Part shown: in pieces, positions 1 through 12,541 of the stretch | Numbering within the stretch: position 1 is the first letter of the stretch | Layout: each line of letters starts with the position of its first letter | Assembly (NCBI GenBank): GCA_011800155.1 | Contig: CM022376.1 | Location: 558,001-622,000, forward strand | Source: Flammulina velutipes | Taxonomy: Eukaryota; Basidiomycota; Agaricomycetes; Agaricales; Physalacriaceae | Reading direction: 5' to 3' | DNA: 64,000 bases | Made by a program: the position numbers and the translations under genes | The notes under the pieces: generated by a model | Seen by the model: the letters and a program-made list of their open reading frames with translations, nothing else | Database searches by the model: none | What the model was told of the DNA's origin: nothing

Positions 1-2790
1 TTCTCATACATTCCTCAGGCAGGTTTATTCTCCGCTGTTCTCACAACTTTTGTCGCACAAACGTCCCAGGCACTCTCAGCCAACTTCTCCGCCATCTCCG
101 CCTCAGTCCTGATCGAGATGGTCGCGCTTCAGCGCGCACAGGCCGCAGGTATCTCAGTCGAAACCATCCCCGCCAGTGATTTAACTACTGGGCCATCGGG
201 CTTCGACGTCTGGGCCAATGCTCTCTGGTTCACGAGCCTTACCCTCAGCCTCGGTACGGCGCTGATGGCGGTGTTGGTCAAGCAATGGCTGCACCAGTAT
301 ATGTCAATGATATCTGGCACAGCTCGCGACCGCAGTCTTATACGCTTCCACCGTTTTGAAGGCCTCCAGAAGTGGCACGTCCTCATCATCATTGGCACCC
401 TTCCCATTGTCCTCCATGTCGCGCTCGGTCTGTTTCTAGTTGGCCTCGTTGTCTTCCTCATCCCACTCAATATCTATCTCGCATCCATCGTCGGTTCCAT
501 TGCGCTCATCATCTACACCGTGTACGCGGGCTCGAACATCCTTCCCATCATCTATATCCAATGTCCCTACCGAACACCATTCTCCGACATTTTGAACGTC
601 CTACTGCGGCCCCTCAGCACTCTATCTTCACTGATAGCTGCACGCATCCGCAAGGTTTTCCCTGCCATTTTTGGCGATGTCGCAGACAGAGCTACGGGGA
701 CGGACCACGTGTTTAGGACGCTGAAGGATGCGGAGCGTATTGCAGCCACTAATGATGATGTTGCGGAAGACATTGCATCGCGCGCTCTTCGATGGCTTCA
801 TCAGGTAACGTCCAATCCCCCGACCAAGAGGATAATACTGGAATCTTTGGGTTGCCTTTCAGACGGCATCGGGGGAAGCTCAGAGGAGCTTCGCGTTGAC
901 CTGGAGCAGACCTTGGCGGAAGTCACACCGGTCACTTGGGACTTTACGAGGAGGTATTGGTATCGCCTAATACCGTCAGGCCTTGAGCGGCGAGTTGAGA
1001 GGATGCTGCGCGCAGTCAGGGACCCAGGTACTCATGCCCATAGCACTCCTTGGAGGCTTGATCTCGTCGCTTCCGACCAATCGTTCCAACTCCTCAACTC
1101 CATTCTGGCGCATGCACCGAATATCAGCGTAGAGATGGAGTCGACGCCATGGAGCTGCTCTGCTCTCCTCACACACTTCATCGACCAACAATTCCTCCCT
1201 ACGCCCTTTCAGTTCCCGCCTCAACTTTGGGGTCTTCTCATACGCTCAGTATACACCGATGGCGTACCATGCCTCCCTGCGTGCGAGGATAACATGTTTC
1301 TTGGAGATCTCTCCTACCACGCCGTGTCGAACTTTGACGGTGTCAAACAATCAGCGACCCCTCCACCGTTCTCTGGCGCCGTAGCAATTACTCACAGGAC
1401 GGTCCCACTATTCCGCTTCGTTGTCGACATCCTAGTCAAACAACTCGGAGCAAAGCATGCCACCGACTCCTTCGACTTTGAGCCATTCCAAAAACTATTC
1501 ACCATTCACGACTATGCGGTATCCTCCCTCCCTTTGGTCGGAAGAAACCTAGGTTTTGACCGTTCTGTCAAAATCTGGTTCATAGTTCTGGGAAATGCGT
1601 GGGCAACAATCAGCCGTCTTGTGGGGCTTTCCGACTACGATAGACGCATCTTATGTTCGCGGGCTCAGGATGTCATTATCCAGATGCCGTTGGATGAGGA
1701 GTGGTGGGACAGCCGCGATGATGAGGTGCGGTGTATAGCCTACGACGATGTCCTCATAACCTATCTCCACCATGAGATGGTCAACTGCAACAACTGTCGC
1801 CCCGAGTTCATCGAGAAGCTACTTTCCGACCTCTGCTCCTCACTGGCTAGGGACCGTCCCCGATTTTCAGCTTCCCTCTCTTCGGTCTTGGAGAGTCTCC
1901 ACTGGGACTTGCATATGCCAATCTACTTCCCCCTCATTTGCGCTTCGCCGTTCTTGTCCACCCAGACTGCATCGTCGTTCAAGAATTGCTGCGATTTCCT
2001 GTATCCGGTGATGTCGACGTTTGTCGACGTAGGCGATAAAGATGTGCATATCCTTCGGAAGATACTCGATGATCCGCACCGCCTATACACGATCTGCAGA
2101 ATTTTTGCGATGGGAGGTAACTCAGATGATTGGAAGGAGCAACGTCGAGCACCACTTTTGGACTTGGCGCGCATGGACCCGACTCATGCGGTTTGGGCTA
2201 ATCGAGCGCACTACATGTTGATGGACGTTCGGGAGTGGCCTTATCTCCGTCTTATTGACAGGGAGCTGGACGATGAAGTATTGGTTGAGATAGTCAATGA
2301 GAGATTGAAGGATGGACTCCGAATTTTGAATGAATTCTTTGCGTCTCTCGATGTATGTTCCCATTTTTGCCTTCATTTCGTAGCCATTGTAGCTGATTGA
2401 GTTGCCCAGGATAATGGGATTCGCCATTCTCGCGATACAGACACATCACAGAGTGCCTCTGAGTCTCCGAGTCTACAAACCGACTCTCACTGGAAACATA
2501 TTCGCCAATTGGTGTTGGGGACTAGAGCGTTCCTTAAGCTTAGGCTTCCATCCACCACACGCGGTTCACTGTTGGACGAGGCTAACAACATGGAACTTGG
2601 CATTCAGCCGATTGGTGAAAAAATATATGATTCACCTCTTTCGATTTCAGACGATGAAGAGCTCGCATCCGACGGAACTATCAGTTCATATATTTATGTT
2701 ACTCCACGATCTTCGCCACTTCCCTCACATTCAAGGAGTTCCCTCGACCACGTCGCGGGGACTAGAGACCTGCCACCAAGTCCTACCTGA
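1..2790 (+). CDS. DUF6535 multi-pass membrane protein, 5' end missing
   Basis: The reading frame is open from base 1, so the gene starts left of the window. Bases 13-18 (cctcag) look like a 3' splice site, and the coding part begins with a GLFSAVLTTFV-type motif typical of the DUF6535 N-terminal domain. A hydrophobic pair follows (a segment before VKQWLHQY, then a long one around VLIIIGTLPIVLHVALGLFL), giving about four membrane helices in the first 190 residues. The remaining ~600 residues are soluble and helical. The frame meets a stop at 2398-2400, but a 57 nt intron (GTATGT at 2353, AG at 2408-2409) joins in phase to a final exon that ends at 2790. The last exon is serine-rich. DUF6535 proteins are abundant in agaricomycetes and have no known function. 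The family call is confident, and the intron is inferred from consensus sites and frame continuity. Confidence 0.85.
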
Positions 2791-3625
2791 CAACTAATAG
2801 AGGAACATACTTGACAGTCTTTCAGATTTGCGCCACACTAGGCCAAACGTTCGTGATACTGTTCTTTCATCTTCCGATTCACTCAGCTCTGTACAGTAGG
2901 AGTTACCGAGGGATGTAGTTTGATATATCACTTGATGAATGCAGGTTGGATTAAGGACAGTATCGAACAACACCATGGAAAAATAGTTATAGACAAAGAC
3001 GTCGTTGTCCTAGATTCCTAGCGCCATGGCGCACGTAGGCGCGAAATCATCGGGGAAAATTCTGAGGCAGCCATCCGGGAAGTTGGGCGCATGTGAGTGA
3101 GGAAATCCTAAGCGCGACATTGTTAGTTGTTGAATATAGCCCTCATCGCCGACATACCATTGCGTATCCGGCATTCTGAACGATGACCTATGTGAGCTTG
3201 AGGTTCGACGTGTCGATAGTACATGCTTGGAGGATAGAAGAGCTGGGAGGATTGGATCCAGGAGATATGTAGGTCTGCTGTGAGACGCCGAAGTGAGGTA
3301 GGTCGAGTCACCCTTACTAGCCACGACCACCACAGAAATCGATGTCGCCTCGCTTTGTATTCCCGTATTCGACTGCAGAGCTATGATTGCTACGTCCAAC
3401 GCCAATCAATCGTGGCATGGAGCGCAAAAAGACAATCTCAGCGATGTTTTCCTTGCTAGCCTAAACAAGGTATCAATAGGCGCTGGAGTGAGAAGGACAG
3501 CACAAACGCGCCTCAGATTGTTATTCTGCGCAAGTAGCACGGTCTAGGAGCATATTATTGGTGCCCTGGACCTCGCAGGATGGTGTCTAGCACATGTATG
3601 CAGATGTCAGGCTGGCCAGCTAAGG
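2791..3625. other. Intergenic, no supportable gene
   Basis: Only short ORFs without codon-like continuity or splice-linked partners are present. I see no RNA gene or recognisable element. Confidence 0.5.
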
Positions 3626-3629
3626 CTTG

Positions 3630-3980
3630 AAACAGAGTCGAGATATCCTCCAGACGTCGCGAGAAATGGCGAGGGCGCCGAGCTCGTCGTTGTCGTCGTC
3701 GTTGTCAATGAGAGCAAGGTCATGATGGTCGGCAACAAAGAGGCAGGCTCCCGCCAAACAAACAACTTTGTTCTCTACCATCATCACCATCGCCATTCTT
3801 CTGGACAAGGACGTTCTGGATGGCCTTTGGGGTCGTTTTCTGGACGCTCTACGCTCTCGACACGAAATTACCGACCACGACGATGAACGTACACGACCTC
3901 TTCCGTGCACGCAGGCATTCTGCTGCGCTTATTGGCATGCTTAGAGACGCGTACTTCGTACATTTCGACGTCTTCATGTC
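3630..3980 (+). repeat. Dispersed repeat copy, ELVV/NES/NKE type
   Basis: This stretch is similar, in the same orientation, to 30760-31060. Shared blocks run from GAGTCGA-TATCCTCCAGA-GTCGCGAGAA through GCCGAGCTCGTCGTTG, AACAAAGAG and ACCATCACCATCGC to CGACGATGAACGTACA. Read on the plus strand, both copies encode ELVV...NES..(I/V)M.V.NKE, so they may derive from a protein-coding sequence. Further decayed copies lie near 7359, 10257 and 13002, and on the minus strand near 26040-26110. I do not recognise the family. Confidence 0.6.
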
Positions 3981-4129
3981 CTGCCGATGCTCAAGAAGAC
4001 CGAACACGGCACCTCACTGCACTCCTCCTCGACGAGCCATAGCATATTTCATTCGAGCTCGCATACAGGACGTATCATCTGACAAAATACATATTTTGCT
4101 TTCCCCCAATCATTCGCGCGAAAAAAAAA

Positions 4130-7100
4130 TTCATCTTGCAGCTATCTATGATGCAGGTTTGTATTCTACGCGTGCATTTGGTTGGCCTACAGCCTCAAGC
4201 CCGAGGCCCACGACAAGGGAGCACGACTTTCCTCGGGAACTACATACAGATGGTAATCAAAGACCGTTCGCGGCTCTTCGACCCGGGGAGTCACATCTGA
4301 GGGCGATGTCAGTCGAATGCTTTGGGAAGGGCGACGGCACGACGTACTGCCCGGTCAAGCTCCCAAGTCAGCGGTAAAGGAGAATTTTTTACATGTTGAG
4401 AATTTCGCCGCTCTCTGTCTCGGAGCTGGGAGTGAGGATGTTCTTTGGTTTTCTGGACGATGTATAATCAGCAAACAGAAGGGTTCGAATGCGAGAGACG
4501 CGTACCTATGACCTCGACCTCCCAGGCTAGCGGCTTTCAGACAGTTCGGGTGTTAATATCACTTTGGTGTAATGTTATGTTCACACTCTTGAAGCTGAGA
4601 GCTGACATGACGTATAGGATAACTAACGGTCCATCTTCTAGAAGAGGCGTCGTTAGAGCATGTAAGGAAAGAGATTGTGTCCACATACCGGTCTGTGTCA
4701 GCTCTCGCGTTATGTGGCGCATACGTTGGGGTTCACTCTCTTACAGGTAATAGTTTCTCGGAGCTGGTGGCTATGGTGCAAGGCTTCGAGGGTACGTCAG
4801 ACGATATGAACATGGAAAACAAAGTCGACGTACCAGTAATGCCAGCTCCCAGGCAGAACGAATAGCGAAAGGAATGAAATAGTCTTCGTGACCTGCTACC
4901 CCGCTTGTTTAGTGATTTGTTTGTGGATGAACGAACCTCGATGCGGTGAGTTGACCCCGTCATCTACGAGAAATGTTTGCTCGAGATGAAGGTGGCCATA
5001 TGGTAAAGATGCTTCGAAGTAAGTCACAGCGGGGTCTGTTGAAGTAGGTAAGCAAACAAGACCGATGAAGAGAAAGGAAGAAAAACGAACGATGCAGGTC
5101 AACGAGGACGAGTAACGAAAAGAAACAGATAACAATGAATCAATGTTTAACGCGCGCTTAGTAGCCGAAAGGCCTTAAGCCCGGAACCCACGACAAGGGG
5201 GCGCGAGGACACGATGGTGCCCTTTTCCGGGAAACGTACCTTGTAGTATAGTGTATAACTCTTCGATTTCGAGCTCTAGAAAGCAAAGAAAGTTAGCCCT
5301 GTGTGTGGCATGAAATAGGACGAAGTTGAACATACTTTGCTTAATGGTCCATAATTAGAGGGATATGGACCAATCCCTGCCTGTTCACGGTACAGGTACG
5401 CAAACCGTTGAAGCCCAAATCAATACTCAAGACCGACGCAAGGCGTGCCACAATCACCAGTAACCGAACACACCGTCCCGATGCCGCTCACTTACGGCGC
5501 TAGAAGTCCTGGATGGCAGAGCGGGGACAATTGGTGTGAACGCCAGTCGATAGGTTACCCTATCGACGCGCCCTCGACGCCAAAAGCAGATCGATTCTTG
5601 GCGGGCGCCTGGGGGTGGATTCATCCGAGGCCAGTCGAAGGGAACGAAGTGTGCAGTCAAAATTCTAATGAATCGTAAGCGACGATGCGATGAGCATCGA
5701 AAGAGAATCGTACCGCTGTCTAGTGATCCATCATTATCAGGCGATGGATCAACGCCCCGCCTGTTCCCGGTACAGGTGCGCAAACCGGAGTTCGAGCCGA
5801 TTAGGCTGTTAAACTCAATGGCGACGAAGCCCAAGACCAACACAAGGCGTGCCACAGTCGCCAGTAACCGAACACACCGTCCCGGGGGGGAATGGTGTGA
5901 ACGCCAGTCAATAGGTTACCCTATCGACGCGCCCTCGACGCCAAAAGCAGATCGATTCTTGGCAGGCGCCTGGGGGTGGATTCATCCGAGGTCGGTCGAG
6001 GCGATCGACGGTTTCGTTCAATCTCTGGTAAAATGTAAGGAATGAGCCGATGAGTATCGAAAGGAAAGCGTACTTCTGTCTTGGGATCCATCATTATCAG
6101 GCGATGGATCGACGCCCCGCCTGTTCACGGTACAGGTGCGCAAACCGGAGTTCGAGCCGATGGGCACTTGAACTCGAAGGCGACGAAGCCCAAGACCGAA
6201 CCAAGGCGTGCCACAATCACCAGTAACCGAACACGCGTCTCGATGCCTCTCACTTACGGCACTAGATGGCCTGGATGGCAGAGCGGGGGTGATCGCCAAT
6301 CAGTAGGTTACCCTACCGACGCGCCCTCGAGGCCAAAGGCAGATCGAGTATTGACGGGCGCCTGGGGGTGGATTCATCCGAGGTCGGTCGAGGGATCGAA
6401 GGGTCCGCGTTGACTTGTGTAGCTCTCAGAGGGATTATTGGCTGTTGGAGAGGAATGAGTAATGTAGAGAGCGTTGGGAAACGACTTACCGGTTGGTCGA
6501 TGACGATGAGCGACGACGCCTCAAAAACGAGACGTCAATGACGATCAACCCAACATCGACGCGTCCATCTGCGTGAAGACAGAGAAGCGAGAGAAGGTCG
6601 AGCCCGATGCTGGGAGATGGTGGTGGTTCTGAGGAAAGAGAAAGGCGTCAATTCACAGCCTTATATAACCGAAAATTGTGGCGTTTACCCACGGGTGCAC
6701 TTATTCTATTCGGAGGTATGGTCTTTTGTTTTTCGGCACGAGAACAAGGTCCTTTGACATCGCAGGTAATAATGTGCAGGGTAGACGTGCGGTGCGCATT
6801 TTCCGATGCCTGGATATTGTTCTCGCTCCGCTTCCTTCGTTATGTGGCGCGATATTGACGGATTCAATGCGACTTTGTTGGCCTCGTCCATCGTCTCTGT
6901 GAGAGAAATGAAATCATTGAGTGCAGAGGATAATGCGGAGGCGAAGTAATTCCGACGTACAGGAGTATCTCACTAGCGGGACACACAAACTTCCACTCCG
7001 ACATCACATATCCCTGAGAACAATACAATTGAAAGCCTTTAATAAGTAAAGTGGACACACAACACATGCTCAGTGAATGGTGTCGTTCAAGGACCGCTGA

Positions 7101-7345
7101 TCATCAGAATAGAAGGTCGTCGCACTAGAACATCCCCAGTGCCCGTCGAAAGAGCAAAGGTTATGGGACTTGTTCTCAACGTGCAGAAACTGTTATCTAG
7201 AAGGCTGCTTTTCCTGTCTCCGGATGGAACAAGCTAAGAGATCGAAGAAACTGTCGACAATCAAAGGACAAGTGTACGAAATCGAAAAATCAGATTATCG
7301 CAAGATAACCTCGTCCCGTCGGCAAACGACAAGAATGACTGGCTT
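4130..7345 (-). repeat. Left arm of large inverted repeat
   Basis: The reverse complement of this block matches 26980-30240 over about 3.2 kb. Long stretches are nearly identical, for example the 4900-5100 and 6590-7080 parts against 29240-29480 and 27230-27720. Similarity fades at both ends. The block holds a three-unit tandem array, a TATA-like box (on the minus strand near 6660) and a conserved short exon-like stretch encoding DPAVTYFEASLP...HLHLEQTFLVDDG. That stretch is bounded by AG and GT splice consensus in both copies. The inner end encodes a QVYEI.KSD peptide in both arms. This may be a transposable element or a duplicated gene; I recognise neither terminal repeats nor a transposase. 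Confidence 0.8.
5350..6410 (-). repeat. Three ~370 bp tandem units with hairpin
   Basis: The marker CTGTTC(A/C)CGGTACAGG recurs near 5381, 5761 and 6121, and CGCCTGGGGGTGGATTCATC recurs in each unit. Each unit contains a short hairpin with loop TTAC: 5546-5567, 5907-5928 and 6299-6320. The arms differ between units, partly with paired substitutions. The matching array in the other arm is at 27930-29020. Confidence 0.8.
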
Positions 7346-7499
7346 GGAAGCAGTTTACGAGCTCGTCGTGGTTGTCGTACAGAGCGAATTGCAAAAGAGC
7401 ATGGTGGGTAGAGAACAAGGACCATCGTCAACGATCTCGGACTCTGAATCAGCTTCCACCATCATCTTCGCTGTTCACCAGCAAATATGAGCCAGTTTA

Positions 7500-8420
7500 C
7501 TTCCGTCTTACAGCCACTATTTTTGTCCTCGTCACCCATGAAATCTAACGGCCGCGCGAAGCACGTTTGCTGTTTCTCGGGGAATCCCGGCAGCATGCAT
7601 TGGTACTGTGTGGCAGCAGTACTACATAATATTTAGTGGGACTCTACTTACTACTCGGTTCTGACAGAGGCTTGTACTGGTACAACAGATTCAGGATACA
7701 CTTACACTTAGAGTCATAGTGTCTAGTAGAGCACTGTACGTTGAGCATTCGGACCGAATTTGCCGATGTGGCGTACACTTTGGAAGAATGTCTTTTTGAC
7801 GGGATGTAGACATCTCAACACTTCGTTGCAGGGCGGAGGAAGCCCCGCATTTTGCAGACGAGTGTCGAAGTACCTCATCGCGAGTCTCGCAATAGCACCT
7901 AGCACACCGTCGTCTGTCTAAATCAACTCATTCCCTCGTATACGTATTCCCTGGGTCGATTTTCAATTGTGTTCCAAATCAGTTGAAGTACATAGAATTT
8001 CCCTTGAATAAGAGTAGGCCTTATGTACAACAAATAGAACTTGCTGTAATACCACTCGGATTGAAGGCACACCACTGAAATCCAGCGGGCGGTCAACTTC
8101 CCGCATCCGCGCCACTCAACCGAGTGCTTCTCGTGTTCTGCTTAACTGGGAAACAAGAGGAAGGCGAGGATATATCAATTCGATGCTGTCAACAACGTCA
8201 TATCGCCATTCAAATGGTAAAGGCTCCGACATTTGATGATGAGCTGTTGAATGGGCAAGGCGGACTCGCCGCCCACCAAAAAATCGCACACGGAGTGTGT
8301 ACAGAAGAGAAATACAGCTGTAAGTATATAAGATGTGTCCTCTGGTCCATTTCTCCCAAGCATCACTTTTATGGATGGTAACAGAAGGATTAATCCTTAC
8401 CACGTAGAAGGGAAACTCCT
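7500..8420. other. Gene-poor stretch
   Basis: Only short unsupported ORFs occur here, with no match to other parts of the window and no convincing promoter-exon arrangement. Confidence 0.45.
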
Positions 8421-8474
8421 GTGGCTCGCTTCTCTTCTCGTCGACATACGTACCCGCACTAACACAAATCGTAG

Positions 8475-9323
8475 GGAAAGGGGAGATTCCGACAACGAGC
8501 GTGACAACTCCTTGCTCTTTCAGAGTGCGTGTCTCTGACCTTCAGTACTAGTCATCGCCTGATGTTTTGAGCAGCAGAAGATGGCATTGCCAATATTCAC
8601 GGTGGTGGAATAACACCTGCTATAATGTCTCTGGGTAAGCGCCTTGCTAACGCACTGCCCCGACATTGATGATGGGTCCTTAGATCCTGTCTATTGGACC
8701 TCCTCGAATCACCGTGTTATGCTACCTGATGGCTTCCAATTCGACGTCGCCAAAGAGAGTGGACCAGAAAGATATGATGGCGTTCATCGCAGTGGGAGCC
8801 TGTCGTCGATGATGAGTGATCCGTTAGTCCTATCGGGGAATGCATATCAACAAGCACCACACGCCACATCGCCCTTCGACTTTTTGTTCAGCCCGCTCGT
8901 CCCGCTCTGTACATCAATGGATGTGACGTCAGATGGCGATCCATACGTCGAGCGGCATTCAGGTAGAATATCAGCGCCGCGAATTGAGGGAACGACACCA
9001 ACATTCCGCCGACGAGGTCCAGATATCAACAGCATCAAAAAACGCAGAAAAGCTTGGAAAGAAGACCAAACTGCGTTATTTTGCGATGAATATGCAAGAA
9101 CTTTGGCTTTACGACTAGGGGAAGTCTGAGACGTGAGTGCAATTTTGGGCTTCGGGTTGAAGCTGAGGTTAATCAATGGATGCTGATAGGTCACATGAGG
9201 GACAAACACTCTGGAAAGGAACATCGATGCGCCACGTGCTCACAGGTGTTCGCTGACTCGACGTCGGTGTATCGACACGAACGTGAGAAGCATGCGCGGG
9301 CTTCGTCGCAGAATGGACTTTGA
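8475..9323 (+). pseudogene. Decayed C2H2 zinc-finger gene, paralogue 1
   Basis: The gene aligns exon by exon with the genes at 20502 and 24061. It shares the intron ending at ...TTAG before DPVYW (8689), the FRRRGPDINSI motif, the first-finger region and the intron 9133-9189. Its last exon, 9190-9323, encodes finger two (C-x2-C-x12-H-x4-H) in the context FADSTSVYRH. In finger one the two cysteine codons are separated by 8 nt (gatgaata) instead of the 12 nt seen in both paralogues. The frame therefore breaks and stops at 9127-9129, although GFTTRGSLRR continues in the shifted frame. The first exon cannot be placed: the expected intron would be only ~25 nt and a GTG stands where an ATG is expected. 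Both defects indicate a pseudogene of a probable DNA-binding protein. Confidence 0.75.
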
Positions 9324-11190
9324 ATACTGAATACATACCGTTTGTATGGCTCCGAGACCAGATTCGGAATTATAGTTGATAGGCAGTAGATGGGAGAGTA
9401 AGAGTGAAGCCATGAGCTTAGGAACCGTGTCCAGAGCCGTTAGAGATAAAATGGTTTTACCTCACAGATATGGGGAAAGTAGTACAAGACTTAACGTTTA
9501 GAGATTGGATGACATTGACGATGCCCCACACATAAAGGTTGACGCTAGACTCGAACGCTAATCAGAGTGATATAGAGTTTAGCAAGCGCTCGGAGTCGAG
9601 ATGCCCGAGAGAAATTCCGCATCGACGAGAGCGCGCGCAGCGAGAAACGACCCGATGGTACGAAAGAAGGGTATTTGTTCGTGTTGAACGTTCAACTCCC
9701 AGCTCGGGCCGCATAAGCCGATGTGGCGTAACTGGCAAGCACCAAGTGGGACCCAGCTCCTATCTATAATACTCGTGCATCATATATATACTATCCTTTA
9801 ATTACCCACTACAACATACATCTCATTCGAAACCTGTATCTCGGACCCCACCTCCCAAGCACGTCAAACCATCGTGGGAATTGGCGACATTAGTATCAAA
9901 TGAGGCGAGCAAACGAATGCTATCAGAGAGATGCTGCGAAGCCTGCGCGGAGAAATAGTGCTGATCAATATGTAGACCACGCGTTCCTTGCCAAGCCGCG
10001 GGGCATTGATTCTCGTCGAATGTATAAGAAGGACCTTGTGTGGCGCAACCACTGTCCATTATTTCCAAACAAACAGTTGAAGGTACAAGTATACGGAAGA
10101 GTACCTTGGTTGTCATCGGCGTCCAAGTAGTCAGTATAGACAACCCAGAGGAGACATAGTTTGCAGAATGACTGTTGGAGAAGGCGAAGATGCCTCACAG
10201 GTTCTCCATCCACAAGTGCTCGAGGATCCAAAGCTAGGTAATTGGCGCATGGGTGTAATGAGCTGGCCCATGTCGTCGAGAACGAGAGTTAAAGAGGGCG
10301 GGCGGGAAACACTTAGGGTGGGAATCCGGAACAATTCATACCACGGATCATTCCTTATTTCAAGCCATCATCCTCCTCCGTTCCGTCGTCATCGACGGGT
10401 CGACTGTATGAACTAAGATATCTTCATCTTCATTCCAAATTCCCTAGTTCTGAATGAGAATGAATGCCGTATTGGTACGCGGCGCGTCCTCCTCCATTGT
10501 TCTGCGCGTTTCACGATAATCAGTTCCCAGTCTCCAGAGGCCGAGCTCACTGATGTAAAACGAGGTCGCCTTTATGCGAAACTGAAGAGATTCTGTCAAT
10601 GGAGGCTGAGCGAGTCGTTTATATGAGCACGCGGGGCTTCAAATGAACATGAAGCGGGCCATTGCTCTTCCTTTACGATGAACAGACGACGGTGAGCATC
10701 ATACTCCGCCGTACGATGTACTTCTATTGATATCTATTACAAACAATATCTCCGCATGTTAGTGTAACTTCACCGAAACATCTCCTTTACAAGCTAACGG
10801 CCAAAATCAGGTCCTGAAGGAGCTCAGCGCTAGTTCGATACTATCATGCCGCCATCTTTGTTCTCCATGCTTTTTTTCTTCGAAGCACAAGCGTCCATGC
10901 TCTTACCGATTGTCTGGATATGATTCGTCCATACTCGTTGCTGATTTTGGCGCCTGTGTTCATCAAAAAGGTGCGTTCCAGCGCATCCGCAGTCTTGGAG
11001 CAAGTTCAATTGCCGGCGCTTCGGTCCCAGTCCACAATACGAGCGTTCTTACTGGCTGTCTATTTTAAATCGGAAAAAGATCGTCGAATTGCCAAGGCTC
11101 TTTCGGCGCGTGCAGTCGCGTGTTGTGAAACCGCAGTCGCAACCAATGTGTTTGTTCGAGTTCACACCTGATATGGTCTGGATGGTTGGT
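9324..11190. other. Gene-poor stretch with repeat remnant
   Basis: No gene is supported. A decayed copy of the dispersed repeat (GTCGAGAACGAGAGT...GGCGGGAA...CCATCATC) lies at about 10257-10400 and resembles 13002-13110. Confidence 0.5.
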
Positions 11191-11194
11191 GCAG

Positions 11195-11200
11195 TATAAA
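11195..11200 (+). promoter_or_regulatory. TATA box of the dioxygenase gene
   Basis: TATAAA stands about 40 bp before the chosen ATG at 11240, in the context gcagTATAAAacctcatc, which implies a very short 5' leader. Confidence 0.55.
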
Positions 11201-11239
11201 ACCTCATCTTCTTCGCGACGATACACCATCGTTTCCAGG

Positions 11240-12541
11240 ATGTTATTCGCAGCATCTCTTCCTCTTCTCTCTGCCGCTCTCGCTGCTATCTCTTCGGTCT
11301 CCGCCCATCCTCATATTGAGCCGGGCTCAATTGAGCATCTGAGGCGTGAGGCGTTCCAAATCAACGCGCGCCGCTCTCTTGCTGGTTGCCAGGAGACTTT
11401 GTCCAGACGCCATGGTGTCTATGAACGCGCCATAGCTCGCCGAGAAGCTTTAGCAGTGAAGGCAAGGAAGGATAAGGCTCTTCGTAAGTTATTTCTGTTA
11501 CTTGAGCTGATCGTTCTTTGACGCTATTGAACAGGATCCAATGTCCCTTTCAAGCGTGATTTGGACGAGGTCCTTGCCACAAACCACCACTCGAACTTGA
11601 CTGGTGTGACGAACGATACCGATGCTTCGATCCTGTTTGCCGGGAACACCTCTTGCGTCTTGGCTCCCGAGACGACGGAAGGTCCTTACTGTGAGTCGTC
11701 CTCTCTTCGGATGGGCATCTACTCAATTTTTTATAGATGTTCAAGGAGAGTTCGTGCGATGGGATCTTCGTGAGGGACAGGCGGGTGTGGATATGTATGT
11801 CGACATCCAGCTCATCGACGTGAGTACGTGCGAGCCTGTTCCTGGTGTCTTCCTTGACTTCTGGCACGGTATGTCTATCACCATGTATGTCAGACGGCGA
11901 GAGCTCATAATCTACTTTTCTAGCCAACGCCACCGGAGTCTACGGCGGTGTCGTCGCCGGAGGTAACGGAAACAACAATGATACATCTAACATTGTGAGC
12001 ATTTTCGTCTATCATGGATGATGACAGAATATTTACTTTTCATCAGGACGCTACCTTCCTACGCGGTATCGAAACTACCAACGAGGACGGCGTTGCCCAA
12101 TGGCTTTCCATCTTCCCTGGCCATTACACTGGCCGCACCACCCACATCCACGTCGCGGCGTACCAGAACGGAACGACCTTCGATAACGGTACCCACGTCG
12201 CGGAAACTGTCAGCCACGTCGGACAGGTCTTCTTCGATCAAGACCTGATTACGGAGGTCGAGGCCACCGAACCGTACGTGTCCAACACCCAGGTGCTCAC
12301 GACGAATGAGCAGGATGGGATCATGGAGGGCCAAGCTTCCAACATGGATCCGGTGCTGCAGTATGTATACCTCGGTGACTCGCTCGCAGACGGGTTGATG
12401 ATGTGGGGCGCTGTTGGTATCGACACGCAGGCAGCGTACACCATCACGCCTGCGGTTATCTTGACGGAGGATGGAGGCGTTGTGAACCCTGATGCTCCTT
12501 CAGGCCCTCCAGGAGGTCCTCCTCCAGAGACATCCGCCTAG
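11240..12541 (+). CDS. Secreted intradiol ring-cleavage dioxygenase
   Basis: Extracellular intradiol dioxygenases open the ring of catechol-type aromatics between the two hydroxyls using Fe(III). The spliced gene has five exons: 11240-11483, 11535-11690, 11737-11868, 11924-11994 and 12047-12541. The four introns are 46-55 nt with consensus ends, giving 365 aa. The start gives a clear signal peptide (MLFAASLPLLSAALAAISSV, cleavage likely after SSVSA). The iron ligands of the family are visible: Tyr in GVYGG after the FWHANATG motif, then Tyr, His and His in FPGHYTGRTTHIHV. Several N-glycosylation sequons (NHSN, NDT, NGT, NATG) fit secretion. The C-terminus is Gly/Pro-rich (PSGPPGGPP). All catalytic residues are present and no frame defect is seen, so it should be active on lignin-derived or plant aromatics. 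Confidence 0.92.

Noticed and set aside
3010..3405. 131-codon minus-strand frame
   Set aside because: No start context, domain or splice partner, and two other frames are also partly open.
5350..6410. CRISPR-like array
   Set aside because: Units are ~370 bp, similar throughout and only three; the genome is eukaryotic.
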